Origin: Hyphodiscus hymeniophilus
Lineage: Eukaryota > Ascomycota > Leotiomycetes > Helotiales > Hyphodiscaceae
DNA: 64,000 bases
Reading direction: 5' to 3'
Assembly: GCA_016508695.1 (NCBI GenBank)
Contig: VNKQ01000004.1
Span: 1,240,001 to 1,304,000, forward strand
How positions within the stretch are numbered: the first letter of the stretch is position 1; each line of letters starts with the position of its first letter. Shown one piece after another: positions 1-12,362 of this stretch. Below the pieces are notes generated by a model. The model was not told the origin of the DNA. It did not search any database and saw only the letters and a list, made by a program, of their open reading frames with translations. The translations under genes were made by a program, and so were the position numbers.

Positions 1-1499
1 TAAATTTATTTATTAATAAAAAAATACTATAAGTAATTAAAACTAAATTAATACTTAATAATAATATAAGCTTATAATTACTTTTAATTAAACTTAAGAA
101 TCGTATAACTCTAATAAAAGGAACCTTTATAGCTATAGCTTAATAAACTTATTAAGAAGTCTTAAAAGAAAGTTAAAAAAGCTTAATTAATTGTTTTAAA
201 TAGTTTTTAAAGTAAGAGAATATATTAACTATTACTCGTATATATAAACTTCTAAATATTAAGTCTAGTTATCTCTTAGTAACTAATTTCTTAAAAGTAA
301 TTAAAAGAATACTCTTAGAGTTTACTTATAATTAAATAAGTAAAGTAATTATAACTTAAAAAACAAAAGAGGTAATTATTAATATTAATATTTTAAGATA
401 ACTCTTTTTAGCTTACTTATATAAATAATTACTAAATATAAAATTAGTAAAATCTCGTTTAGTAATAATTACTTTTAAAAGTTCTTTAAGATAAGATTAG
501 TCGCTAAGTCCCTTTAAATATAATTATTTATATCTCTCGAGAAGTAAAAAGTATTCTTAGAAACTAAAGTCTTATAAACGCCTAAAAGTAATAATTACTA
601 GAATAACTAATTATAAGTTTAAAACTAAACTTAGTAATCCTAAAAAAAATAAAATTAAAAATTAAGTAAAAAGTAATTATTAGAAATAGCTAATTAAAAA
701 AAAAAAGTAAAAGTAATACTTTAATAAGATATTAAACTCGAAGAAATAATAAAGTAAATACTTAAATAAAGTTAACTATATAATTATTAATTTAAACTTA
801 TTTAAAAAAGTAAGTTATAAGATTTATTCGACCTTTAATTTTCTAAAGAAATACTTACTTTTTAATAGTATACTCTTTGATAATTATAGATTAATATACT
901 TAGTTAATATAAAAGACTTACTTAAGCCTAATTCCTTTATTCCTTTAATTAGTAATAATATAATTAAAGTTAGTTCGAGTATTTTCTTAATTATTAGAAA
1001 AAGTACTCGAGTAATTAAAAATCTCTTTAATAGGCTAAAAGGACTTTATATATTTAATCTTATTCTTTTAAATATAATTATAGTTAATAGTTTTTATATA
1101 AATATTATTTTAAAAGCTTAAATACTTAAGGTAAGAGTTTGGTTTTATAGACTTAATTATTTATTAAGATATAAGAATATTAATTCTAACGTTATTATAC
1201 TTAATATAAAATATAAATTTAACTTAGTTTTCCTTAAATATAAGTTACTTACTTTTTGCTTAAGTTTTCTCTTTATAATTTTAATATATATAAGACTAGT
1301 AATAATATATTTAATAATTAAATAATAACTAAAGAAGTCGTTTAAATAATTAAGAGACTACTTAAAACCCTAGAGTAATTTAGCTAAGCTTTAGTATTAA
1401 CAAGTAAAATACTTTAAATTAAAAGTCCTCGAGTTACTTATAAAAGCAATTAGAAATATAATTATTAAGAGAATACTAATTATATATTATAAAGCTTAC

Positions 1500-4400
1500 G
1501 CTCTTATATTAGTTAAAAAGCAAATCTCTTACTAAGTATTATACTTTAAATCGCTAAAACTATTTTAGAGAATTATTTAAGATTTCTTTAATTTCTTTAA
1601 AGTATATAATAGTATTAGTTAAATTTTATTAATTAAGGACGAGTTTAGTAAAAAGTATTAGGGATTTATACTTATAAAGAAACGCGAGATTATAGTTATA
1701 GACTCGATCTCTTATTTTAATATATAAGTAAAACGCTAATTTAAACTATCGATTTATAAGATTAAGAGTAATTAAAACACTTTAGTAATTTCTTTTTTTA
1801 GTATAATAGATTTTAAGTAATAAGCTAATATAAAAGGAATCGATATAAAATTAGTATTAGCTTATACTTACAAGTCTATTAATATAATCGAGAAAGTTAA
1901 AAGAAATATAATTAAGAAATTAATTAGAATAAGACTTATTACTAATCTCCTAGAAAACCTTTAGCTAGAGATATATAAAGTAGCAATTTACTTATATATT
2001 ATTTTTCCTTTTAAAGCTTATAAGTAACGCTTACTAAACGAAGTCTTATACTTATAGTTTCGGAACTACTTTAAGTAATATAATTAAGCGCTTATATAAT
2101 AAGTAATAACTAATTTTAGACTTAATTAAAATAAGATTTATACTTATAATACTCGAGTATATACTTTAAAGAAAGAATAATAAGAAAGCAAAAACAAAAG
2201 AGTATTTAAAGTATTTTCTTAAGCGTATATTAAATACTTAATTAAATATATCGCGTCTAATATATATAGGATTTAAGTGCCTTAACTTAAAAGAGTAATT
2301 ATTATAAAAGACATAACTTTTAATAAAACTAAATTCTATATTCCTAATTAAAAAATATAAGAGTAATAGCCTTTAATAAGCGCTAAAGCTATTATTTCTC
2401 TAATTAAAGAATATAAAATTTAAGATACTACTAGTAGAATTATTAAATATCTTCTTATAAACGAGATATACTCTTTTAAAAGAGAAGTTATAATTATATT
2501 AGAAGATTTTATATATAAGATTTTAAGGAGTAAGCTTTTAAATAAAGATAATAAGAGTTAAAACTTAGGGGTAAGTAGAGAAATTAGACTTTTAACTCTT
2601 AAATAAATACTTAAGCTAATAAACTTATAAATAAGAACTAAGAGGAGTAATAATAATTATTTATTTAAAAGAATACTTATAGTTAGTAATTATATTAATA
2701 GCAAGTTAAATAAGAGTATAGTTACTTAAAGATTAGCTTAATTATTAAACGAGTACCCGAGTATAAGTAAATAATTAATCCCTTAAGTAATTATATACTA
2801 ATTTAAGGAATTACTTAGCTTAACGTAAAGCGAATTTGGCTTTAGTAATTATAAAATAACTATAAGTAATAGTCTTTTAGTAATAGAGAATAGCCTTTTA
2901 AGTAATACTCTAATAATAAGAGTCTTAAATCGTAAGATATACTAATTAAGTAAATTAGAATAATAAGTATAAAAAAATTAATAGCTTAAGCTATAAATTG
3001 TTTTTAAAAAAATTTTAAATAAAGACGAACTAAGTATATTATATATTACTTTAATATATACCTCGATTTTAAAATTAAGCTAAAAGTAATATAATAAGTT
3101 CTTATTAACGTTTTAAAAGGATTTAAGCTATAAAGAATAAGTCTAAATAATATATATAATAATCTCTATTTTTGTTTTAATAAATAATACTTTAAGAGGA
3201 AAGATACTTTTAGCTTTAAGAAGAGTTTACTAAAAAGATCTTTTAAAGGTACTAAAGTTATAAAGTAATCTCGAGATATATAAATATAATAATTATTTTA
3301 TTTAAGATATAAGATTAGAAATTAAGAATTTAAAGCTAAGAAACTACTAGAGACAAATTAAAGTAAGCTTAATTAATTTAAAAGCTATTTCTCTAAAATA
3401 AGTCTTTACTTATAAAGTAGACTTAGATAATTTTATAATTTACTATAAGTCTCGGATTATTATTTATAGCGACTTTTAAGAAAAAGATTTAATTATTTCT
3501 ATATATATTATTACGCTTACTACTTGTTTGTTTCGAGTAGTTATAACTATTATAGCTTACTTCAATCTTAAAATTAAATAATATAATATTATTAATACTT
3601 TTATTAATACTTTATAAAATAATAAAATAGTATAAGTAATATATTAGCTCTCTTTAAGCTTTAGAAAAGTAAGGTTTTATATAGAGATTAATTAAGCTTT
3701 ATATAGCTTATAAGACTCTCTAGCTCTTTAATATTAAGACTTCTCTTTAATAATTAAGTCTTTTAAGTTAATTTAAAGTAAGGAAAAGCCGTGTCTCTTT
3801 TATAACCCTACTCGATAAATTTTTATAGTCTTTTATATAAATAATATATTAATTTTATATTACAAAAGAAATAAGTAAAAAGTATATAAGTTTATTAAAA
3901 AGCTAAAGAAGTCGTACGAGCTTTAGGACTTAAGAGATATTTAATAGTTTTTAAGTATTCGTATAGTTAAAGATTAGAATAATAAGACGATCTCTTTACT
4001 TTATAATACTTATATTAAAAAGATCGCTCGAAAGTTTAATTGAGCTAAATAAAAATATTTATTTATATTACTCTTAAGAACTAAGCTTATTAAAAACTTA
4101 AAGATAGTAATACTAAGCTTTATTAAAGTATATTAAGAAAAAGTAAAATTAGTTCTTTATATTACAATTATAATTAGAGTAAATATTATCTTCGCGACTT
4201 CTTAGCTCTTTTAATTCTTAATAAACCCTAGTATATAATATATAGAAATAATTAATTAAGTAATTAAATATCTTTAGGAAACTTATTATTTTATTATTTA
4301 ATATAAAGGAAACTCAAAAAGCTAGTTACTAATTATATTAGACATATTATTTATAAATAATATTAAAACTTAGCGATTATCTTATAAGTATATAATATTC

Positions 4401-4900
4401 TTATTTAGAGAACTTATTACTTAGAAAGTAACTTAATAATCGATAGTATTAACGTTTATTACTTAAGTAAAACTCTTAGAAGTAAAGTATATAACTAAAG
4501 AAACAATAGTATTATAACGATTTTTTAAAGAGATTAAACTCTTACTCGAAGACTTTTAGATAATCTTTTATAATAATTAATAAACAATTAGACTAATTAT
4601 AAGGGAGAATAAGAGAATTATAACTAAGCTATAATATATAGATATTTAAAATATATAGCTTCGTTAAAAGTATAAATTTAAAACGTTTAAAGTAATATAC
4701 TTACTAACTAGCGAAATACTAGTAAATAGGCTTATTAAGAATTTCCCCAGATATAAGTTTAAGTATTTCTAAGCTTTATTAAATCTATAAGATATATATA
4801 AAAAGATTAAAGATTTTAGAAAAGTATAAGATCTAAAGTATTAATTATATAAAAGTATCGATTAATTAATATTTAGCAAGTAGATATTAGACAGATCTTT
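1500..4900 (+). mobile_element. Decayed Ty1/copia-type retrotransposon A
   Basis: Reading the plus strand through the many stops recovers copia polyprotein landmarks in order. An integrase-like core starts near 1,570, and the stretch near 1,880-2,350 ends in a run resembling the copia 'YLVGYDSTNIYRIW' region (seen here around 2,225-2,275 as YLIKYIASNIYRI). A reverse transcriptase follows from about 3,370, with the polymerase box readable as FYINNILILYY near 3,825-3,870; the two Asp of the usual YVDDI box read as Asn, as expected from RIP G-to-A change. RNase H-like sequence follows to roughly 4,800. Stops in all frames make it dead. LTRs could not be delimited. Confidence 0.7.
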
Positions 4901-6142
4901 AAAGATTAGACTAAGTATTTAATTAATATAATTAAGAATTAAAAATTAGTAATTAGATATTTTCTAAATATTAATAAAATCTATTAAGATTCTGGCTAGA
5001 TATTACTAGGATTAGATAAATTAATAGTATATTTAGTAGAATATTAGTAGGACTATTATAGAATTTTATATAGATATTAGTAAGATTAACTAAAAGAACT
5101 AAGTAGAGTTTTTTATACTTTAAAGCTATAATATAATAAGATAATATAATTAATAATTATATATTTTATTTTATAAGTTATTTATTTTATAATTAAGGGA
5201 ATTTAGTAAATTAATACTTATTTGGGTATTATTACTAAGTTACTTTAATATAAAAAAAAGAAAACGAAAATATATTACAAAAGACTATTTAGTATTTCTT
5301 TAAATTACTAGTAGATTATTTGCTACTTTAACTACTTAAACTATATATAGTATTTATATAAGTAATAAAGGCTTAAGTAAGTATTGCTTACTTACTAGTC
5401 TTTAAACTAATAAAACTAAAAGAAAGAGTTCTAATATAATAAAGAGTAAGACCTTAATTATTATTATTATCCTTACGTTAACGAGTATTAATTCCTAAAG
5501 CGCGATTAATAAAATTAATAAAATTACTAATCTTTAGTATAGTCTAAATAGTAATCTTTAATTACTTTATTTTTTACGTAAGAATTAGTATTAATTAAAT
5601 AAAAACTCTATATTTAATATACTTTTCGATTAAAACTTTAGTTAGCTTCCCGATAGTAATACTTAGTATAAAATAGCTAAGTATATAAAAGAATATTAGT
5701 AGGGATTAGAACGTAAGAGTATATATAATATTAGTAATATTAATTATTATATAATATAGTAGAATTCTTAAAGTAACGATTATTAGATTTTCTAGCTATT
5801 AAAGAAGATAAATAACTAAGGCAAGGCTAATCTCGCTAAGTATTAAGACTATAAGTAAGACTACGAGAATAATAAGAAAGAGTATCTAAAATATAATTAT
5901 TTAAAATATTTAGAATATAATTGTTTAGAATAAAAGAATAAAGACTAAGGCGAGTAGTCTAATTATATAAGCGGTAAATAAAACTATTATCTAGATAAGT
6001 AATAGGAATAAGAGTTAATATAAGTAGTAAGTATAAAAGCTAGTAACGGCGATTATATAACTTAATAAGAGATAAGATTAGATTGTCTTTATCTTCTTTA
6101 TTTTTATCTTTTTTAGTTTCGTTTTCTTTATCTTCTTTTTCT

Positions 6143-6170
6143 TTATTATTATTATTATTATTATTATTAT
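6143..6170. repeat. TTA trinucleotide microsatellite
   Basis: Nine or so perfect TTA/ATT triplets followed by a second interrupted ATT run up to about 6,190. On the minus strand the stretch reads as consecutive Asn codons followed by Lys/Glu/Asp-rich codons, so it may derive from a low-complexity coding segment (for instance a gag-like protein) altered by RIP. It could equally be a simple repeat. Confidence 0.7.
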
Positions 6171-7039
6171 AATCGTTATTATTATTACGATTATTAGTAA
6201 GAGGAGAGAGAGATTAAAAGAGATTATTAGATTCGGTAATAAAAGGATTAATAAGTGTTTTTACTTGCTTTTCTTTAAAGCCCTACTTAGTAAAGAGGTT
6301 AATTATACTAATTATTAAATATAAAGTAATAATTAAATAAAGCTTAAGAATTAAACTTAGAATTTAAACAAAGGTAATCGATTACTTAAGCTTTTACTTG
6401 TATTATTACTTAAAGTATTACTTATATTAATAATTAATAAAAAGATAAAAGAGCTATTAATAGAATAGTAATAATATATTACTATAATAATATTAAAAGT
6501 TAACGTTATTATTTATTATTATTATTAGAGGTTAAAAGGTCGCGAGATCGCGATTTTATACTTATAGCCTAATTAAATACGCGCTTACTAGTATAATTAA
6601 AAGCGTATTAAGTTACTAGATTAATTAAGGTAGCTATAGAAATTAGACGACGTGTAAAGTTTGCGCTATTTATACTATTTGTATTGTTTATATTATTTGT
6701 AAGGCTAGAAGATAGAAGAGATATTAGTTAGAACTAATTATAATACTAGTTATTATTAAGTATAAGATCTTTAATTAAATTAATTATATTAAGCAATTAA
6801 ATAAAGTAAACGCTAATATTTACAAATTAAAATCTATATATATATAGAGTATAGAGAACTTACTTATAAGCTATATAAACAAATATATACTATATCCTAT
6901 AATTAACTTCGAATACGAGTATATATTTTAATATATCGAATTAAAGCTATTTAAGGAATATAAGGGATTAGGGATTATAAAACAATAGTTATTATAGAAT
7001 AAAAGGTCTTTAGACTTCTCTATAATAACTAGGGGGTAT

Positions 7040-7437
7040 ATTACAAAATTAAGGCTTAACTAATCTTATAGTTATAAAATATCTAATTATACTTATTAAA
7101 TATTTAGTTACGTTATATAATTACTTAAGCTCTATTTAAGTACTTATTTCGCTAAGCTTTATAAGAGTAATTTAATACTTAAGAAAAGACTTACTTCTTC
7201 TTCTTCTTTCTTTAAACTAAATAATACTTAATATACGCTTATTCGAGTAGTCTTTTCTTACAAACCCTTTCTTTTTAAAGATTAGACTAATAATCTACGC
7301 GATATTACTTTTACAAAGCTTAATAAAATAAGTGCTTAAATAGAGCTTAAGTAATTATAAGATATAACTAAATATTTAATAAGTATAATTAAATATTCTA
7401 TAACTATAAGATTAGTTAAGCCTTAATTTTGTGATAT
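7040..7437. repeat. Long inverted repeat, arms about 135 bp
   Basis: The arm at about 7,040-7,177 (starting ttacaaaattaaggcttaac) is repeated in reverse complement at about 7,300-7,437 (ending in gccttaattttgtgatat). The arms differ at scattered positions, mostly C/T or G/A as expected from RIP. The spacer of about 120 bp is not self-complementary. A G-rich tract (agggggta) lies immediately left of the left arm, like the polypurine tract before a 3' LTR. The structure may be two copies of one LTR head to head, or a foldback/MITE element with long terminal inverted repeats. Confidence 0.75.
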
Positions 7438-8149
7438 TAGTAAATAAAAGCTTTATACTTAACTCAAATAAAGTATCTTTATATATACTTAGTAACTCGC
7501 AATAGTTATATATATATCTTAATTACTAATAGCTTTCTTTCTTACCTAACCCAACTAACTTGCTTATAACCCACTACTAGGAGTTGAGGTTTGTTATATA
7601 AGTCTTAATTTAAGCTATATTATATATATTATAAACTATAAAACTTTATAAGAGAGATTTACTTTATAACTCTAATATAATAAATATAAGTTTACTAATT
7701 TAAAAGTATAATTATTAACTAAAATTAAAATAAGAGAAATATTAAATTTAATAATAAGGCCTTTAAGTAAGAGAAAAGATATACGCAAGTAAAAGGCGAC
7801 ATTAAAGACCCTTAAAATATACTCGCAAGTTAAGCTTACTTTAAACTCTAAAGTAATACTAATATATTAATTATATAAGTAAATAAACTTATATTATAAA
7901 AAGAAAAAATATTACTTATATTAGCTATAATACTTATATATATACCTAATATAATAAAGACCTTAATTATACTAAAAAGTATAATTTTGCAATTAAGTAA
8001 AGTAATAAAAAGAATTATAAAAGTATTATTCTTATATAAAATTATATATACTATAATAAACGTAATAAACTAAAAATAAAGTCTTATAATTATTAAGGCA
8101 ACTTTAAGTAATAACTTATTAGTTTTATAGGCTATAAAAAAAGACCTTA

Positions 8150-9620
8150 TAAACTAAAAACCTATAATGATTAAGGAATTATAAGCTTAGAAAGACAATA
8201 ATACTTATAAGCTTATTAAGAGTATACCTCTAAGTAAGTTAATTAATACGAAATAAGTATTAAAGAAAAAATTTAAAACTAATAATATTATTAAAAGATA
8301 TAAAGCTAGGCTTATTATAAGACTAAGAGGATTTAAGTAATAATATAAAATTAATTATTTTAATACTTTTGCCTTTATAATAAAGTATACGACTTTATAT
8401 ATACTCCTCGCACTTATTATAACTAAAGACCTTAAAATTAATTAATTAAATATTAATATTACGTTCTTTATACTTAAATTAAAGAAGGACATATATATAA
8501 AGGTATTAGAATATATAAAATTTATAAAAGATATAGAAACTAGACTATATTACTTCAAATTATTAAAATTACTTTATAGCTTAAAATAAGCTTTAAAAGC
8601 CTAATATAATTAGGTTATAGCTTTCTTTAAAACCTTATAACTAAAAACCTTAAATATAGACCTAAATCTCTTTTATAAATTAGGCTTATTTATCCTTCTC
8701 TTTTTTAATAATATATTAATAATAAGGGAGAAACCTATTATTAAATAAATTAAAGAATAAATTAAGCAAAAATAAAACTATAAAGACCTAAGAGAGGCTT
8801 ATTTATTTATAGGCTTTTAAATTAATAAAAATAAATAGGTAAGAACTATTAGAATTTATTAATAACTCTATATATTAAAGCTAATAAAATCGCTTAAAAT
8901 AAAGAACTTAAAACTAATTAGTATATTAATAAAACCTAGTATAATACTTAAACCTATTAAGATAGGAGATAAACTTTAATACATAATTAAACCCTATATT
9001 ATATAATTATAAGATTAGCGATTTACTTTTTAAATTATATCCGTTTTAATATTACTTATATTATAAGTTAAGTAGTATAATATATATAAAACCCTTTTAT
9101 AACTTACTTTAATTATACAAAACACTTTATTTAATATTTTAATTATATAAGAGAAGTTAGTATTTAGTATAAAGAGAAGTTAAAAAGAGACTTAAAAAGC
9201 TTTAATAATAAGATTTATATAAACGCGACTTAAGTAACTAAATTTAATAAGAAGAGTTATTAAGGTTATATAATTACACGAAATAAGGAAGTTATATTAT
9301 AGTTTATAAATCGATAGAAATTAATATCTCTTTTATTAATAAAAGTAGAGATTATAGCTATAAGTAAAAGAGAGAAAGAAATTATATAATTTAAGAAATT
9401 AACAAGAGACTTAAGTAAAGTATTATTAATTTTATTATTATATTATAATAATAAATCTATAATTACCTAGTATAGCAATATAAGAAAATATTATATAAAA
9501 GCTAAATATATCGAACTTTAATATTATTTTATATAAGATAATCTAATTGCAAAAAGTTTATTATAAATTCAATATATATTAGGTAATAACTAGCTTACTA
9601 ATTGCCTTACGAAATAACTT
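8150..9620 (+). mobile_element. Decayed Ty1/copia-type retrotransposon B (RT and RNase H)
   Basis: A second copia-like relic on the plus strand. Near 8,300-8,350 the frame reads RYKARLIIRLRGF, matching the conserved 'RYKARLVARGF' of copia reverse transcriptase. Around 8,575 LLYSLK and ALKA correspond to the 'LYGLKQAPRAW' box, and near 8,703 FFNNILI corresponds to the YVDDILI polymerase box with Asp changed to Asn. The RNase H region runs about 9,240-9,600 and ends with a readable KAKYIELYYY. The sequence differs clearly from relic A, so it is another lineage. No integrase could be recognised upstream, suggesting truncation or nested insertion. Confidence 0.7.
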
Positions 9621-10078
9621 AAATAAGACGTTATAGAAAAATATTATAAGAACTTAAGTATAGAAATTCGAGCTAAAAGGAATTAACATTACGAGTATTA
9701 TAATTCTTATAAGGTAGAAAACATACTAGTTTATAATAATTACAATTTTATAACAATAATAATTCTATAACGATTTTATAACGATTATAATTTTACGAAT
9801 ATATAAGTTATAAGAATTATACTTGGGAATTATATTTGAGGATTATACTTATATAAATAGATATAGTTTATAAGTACGATTTATAAGTCTAAAAGACTTA
9901 TAAAGACCTAGCAAGATAGAGTTACAGATTAAGACTAAGTATTCTTATATTATAGACTAGTTTTACTAGTAAGTATTAAACTTTTATTATAAGAGATATA
10001 AATATTATAATATTATATTATTATAAGAGTTAATAAGGCTTAAGTACGCAATATGGGAATATCACACGTGTAGGGGAG

Positions 10079-10169
10079 TATTAAGATTCCTTCATAAGCA
10101 CTTAGTAATCTTCCCCTATATATAGAAAACTCTATATATAGTACTTCCTTGTTATCGAATATATCAACA
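10079..10169 (+). mobile_element. LTR-like remnant at the RIP border
   Basis: A segment with the form of a short copia LTR: a purine tract (taggggag) immediately precedes it, it begins tattaagattcc (TG changed to TA would be the expected RIP product of a TG end) and it ends atatcaaca with a CA terminus. It contains two copies of ctatatatag around an A-rich centre. It lies just outside the saturated RIP zone and is barely mutated. It could be the 3' LTR of relic B or a solo LTR. No matching second copy was found in the window. Confidence 0.4.
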
Positions 10170-11161
10170 TTATTCTTGACACACGTAGACGATAGGGCCT
10201 GCCTGTCCTAAGATCTTTTCCCCTCGTACTAAGGAGCTTCTCTTCCTCAGACGCACCAATACAGACAGTTCGTACGATTCCTACTATCGTACGTGAGCCC
10301 ACTGTGATACGAGCAGGTAGAACGGAATAATCTCTTGAATCTGCTGAGGCAGAAGGTGATTTATTAGGCTCCTTAATGCCCAGGATTATATCGAGAGTCT
10401 AGGTATGTTCGAAGATTGAGAGATTGAATAGGATAACGCGGGATCATGTATTTCTCGCTATGAGTTGGAAGGCGTATCAAGATTTTACTAAAGGTGCTTG
10501 AACCGATAGTCGTTTTTGATGTGGGGTAGCACCCGAATGGGTTAAATCGTGTCCGCCAATCAAATAAGTATAGCTATAATTCTATGTAGGGCGTTCAAAC
10601 CATAGAGAATATTATGTGTTCGTACATCCTTGAACCGTTCAATGCAAAAAGACTGAATTGGACTTTAGTGTGGCCTTACAGAAGCCACAACCTCCGGCAA
10701 GAGATGATGACAAGCTGTTCCAACGGGTACATTCTGAGCCAGTCCTTACCTCCGTCCCCCCCCGAGATATCAATGAATGAACAGACGGCGACGAATGCCT
10801 TGCTGCCCAACGTTGAGTCTATAGTCAAATCCGATAATAGATTTAATTTCGGCCTTAATACAGCACTGTACAATCCAACGATATCTGCAGCAACAGCATG
10901 GAAACCCACAGGAAGGCGTCCACTGCACATCCTTTTAGTATTTAGCTCGACCTCAGGGTCACAATGATGTCAAACTTGGGCCATCCACTGAAATAAACAA
11001 AACAAGCGCAAGCTCCATGTCACCCCGGATGAGCAAGAAGAGAGCAAGTCAGACCCAGCGTGAGAATTTGTCGGTGCAATTTCAAGAAGGACATATCCTG
11101 AACATTTACTGAAGTTAGTGTGGGTTGTATGATCAACGATTCCAATGCACCTCCAGATATT
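10170..11161. other. Intergenic, no supported gene
   Basis: Normal-composition DNA next to the RIP block. Open frames of 117 codons (+, 10,614-10,967) and 84 codons (-, 10,676-10,930) overlap antisense to each other. Neither resembles a family I know and neither has supporting splice structure. The minus-strand one could be a downstream exon of the hypothetical gene to the right, but I cannot connect them. Confidence 0.5.
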
Positions 11162-11587
11162 TCATTTTAGTAAGTGGGAAGTGAGGTCAGACAATGGCAT
11201 CGAAGGCAGGGTGAGGAGTGTAACTGGACTTTGGGACTCCAATGGTATTCGTACCTATCCCCTTCCTTGGCACTGAAGTGAAAGCATACCGAATCCACTT
11301 GAAACACCTTTAATGAGAAGCTGGCTGACGTCCCAGTTTAGCACTTCCCCTGCATTGGTGTCCAACCATGATACATCGACACAAATGGGCTTCGCTATCA
11401 GTAAAGTCAATTCGGCGTAATGTCTGGAAAGCTATCATCACTCAATGAGACTTACTTCGGCAGTGGCTTGGGAAACTGTTCCCTTTTAACCATTTCCAAC
11501 ATCTTACAGCCTTGCTCTGGGCCTTCGAGCCACCCCAGCTCAACAGGCTCCATCCTCGTCGTCGACAAGACGTCGTAATAGCCAGAC
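11162..11587 (-). CDS. Hypothetical spliced gene, 5' end unresolved
   Basis: Three plausible exons on the minus strand (11,456-11,587; 11,290-11,423; 11,162-11,223) join in one frame. The product of at least 80 residues includes MEPVELGWLEGPEQG and KPICVDVSWLDTNAGEVLN, which look like real protein rather than noise. The upstream exon or exons and start codon are uncertain; an ATG inside the first exon, at the MEPVEL segment, would give about 90 residues. The first intron would be only 32 nt with the donor used here, too short for most fungi; an alternative donor 24 nt upstream (gtttcc) keeps the frame and gives 56 nt. I recognise no domain. It may be a gene fragment next to the repeat block. 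Confidence 0.3.
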
Positions 11588-12362
11588 CTACCAGCAAGAA
11601 TAAAGACGAAATGATGGAAGAGGGGGAATAATTATCTGGCTATCTTAGTCATTCTAGCAACATACCAGAAGAGGATGGTATAAGTGGCTCCCGCTGGCAG
11701 AAGTAGTGCGCATTTTGGTGAAGAATCAGGTAGACAGAACTAGAGCAAATGACTTATACTTCCGGACAAGGGGTGTACAATTTCTGAAACGTATTTGCGG
11801 ATCATATTAGGAGAAGGAAGGATTGGACTAATTCTTTTAAGACCGCTGAATTTCTGCAGCATTGTGGAAGTTTCGAAGAGAAGGAGGTTGGTAATTAAAT
11901 TAATCTCTACAGTCACGAGTTACTCCCACGAATCAAAATTCGAGGGACTGGAACTGTAACCACATAAATGAAAACGATTGGCGGAGAAAGAATATCCTAC
12001 AGTTAAACAAGACTTGTAAGTTTGCGAAGCGAGATTCTTTGTTTGGCACAAAGTAGCGGGCGATGCAGTTGCATGGCTTCACTCATCCTCTTTGTTGCCA
12101 AGACTAGAACAATGATCGCAGTGTCCCACGAGGATTCAAAGTTTATGAGCGAATAAAACGATATCTAGGAACAGCTCAGCGGACCCAGAACAACATAGCT
12201 CAATAATCATAAATGTTTCTCCTTGAGACAACTAATTCCTTCCGCCTCTATGCTCCCATCTCTCCCATCTCTCCCACCTATCCACTGACTACTCACTTAA
12301 TAAGAGAAATAAACTTACGTCTCAGTGCAACTACGAATCGCAAAACGAAACATCAGATCGAA
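11588..12362. other. Intergenic, no supported gene
   Basis: About 775 bp between the hypothetical minus-strand gene and the plus-strand gene at 12,363. It probably holds both promoters and any missing 5' exon of the left gene. The open frame of the right gene extends back to an ATG at 12,213, but that part is Ser/Thr/Pro-rich and looks like read-through of untranslated sequence. No repeat or RNA gene was seen. Confidence 0.5.

Larger units (their letters stand above)
1..10040. repeat. AT-rich RIP-mutated repeat block
   Basis: About 10 kb of extremely AT-rich sequence without any long open frame. CpA and TpG dinucleotides are almost missing line after line, whereas CpG, CpT and GpC are still present (for example many 'tcg' and 'gct'). 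That asymmetry is the known result of repeat-induced point mutation in ascomycetes, which converts CpA to TpA on either strand of duplicated DNA. Decayed retrotransposon coding regions can be recognised inside it and are listed separately. Composition changes within a few tens of bases near 10,040, where words such as 'cacacgtg' appear. No intact gene was found here. Confidence 0.93.

Noticed and set aside
1..10040. CRISPR array or origin-like structure in the AT-rich block
   Set aside because: Repetition is irregular, composition is explained by RIP, and coding relics show retrotransposon origin.
10614..10967. 117-codon plus-strand frame and 84-codon antisense frame
   Set aside because: They overlap on opposite strands, lack any family resemblance and have no splice partner.
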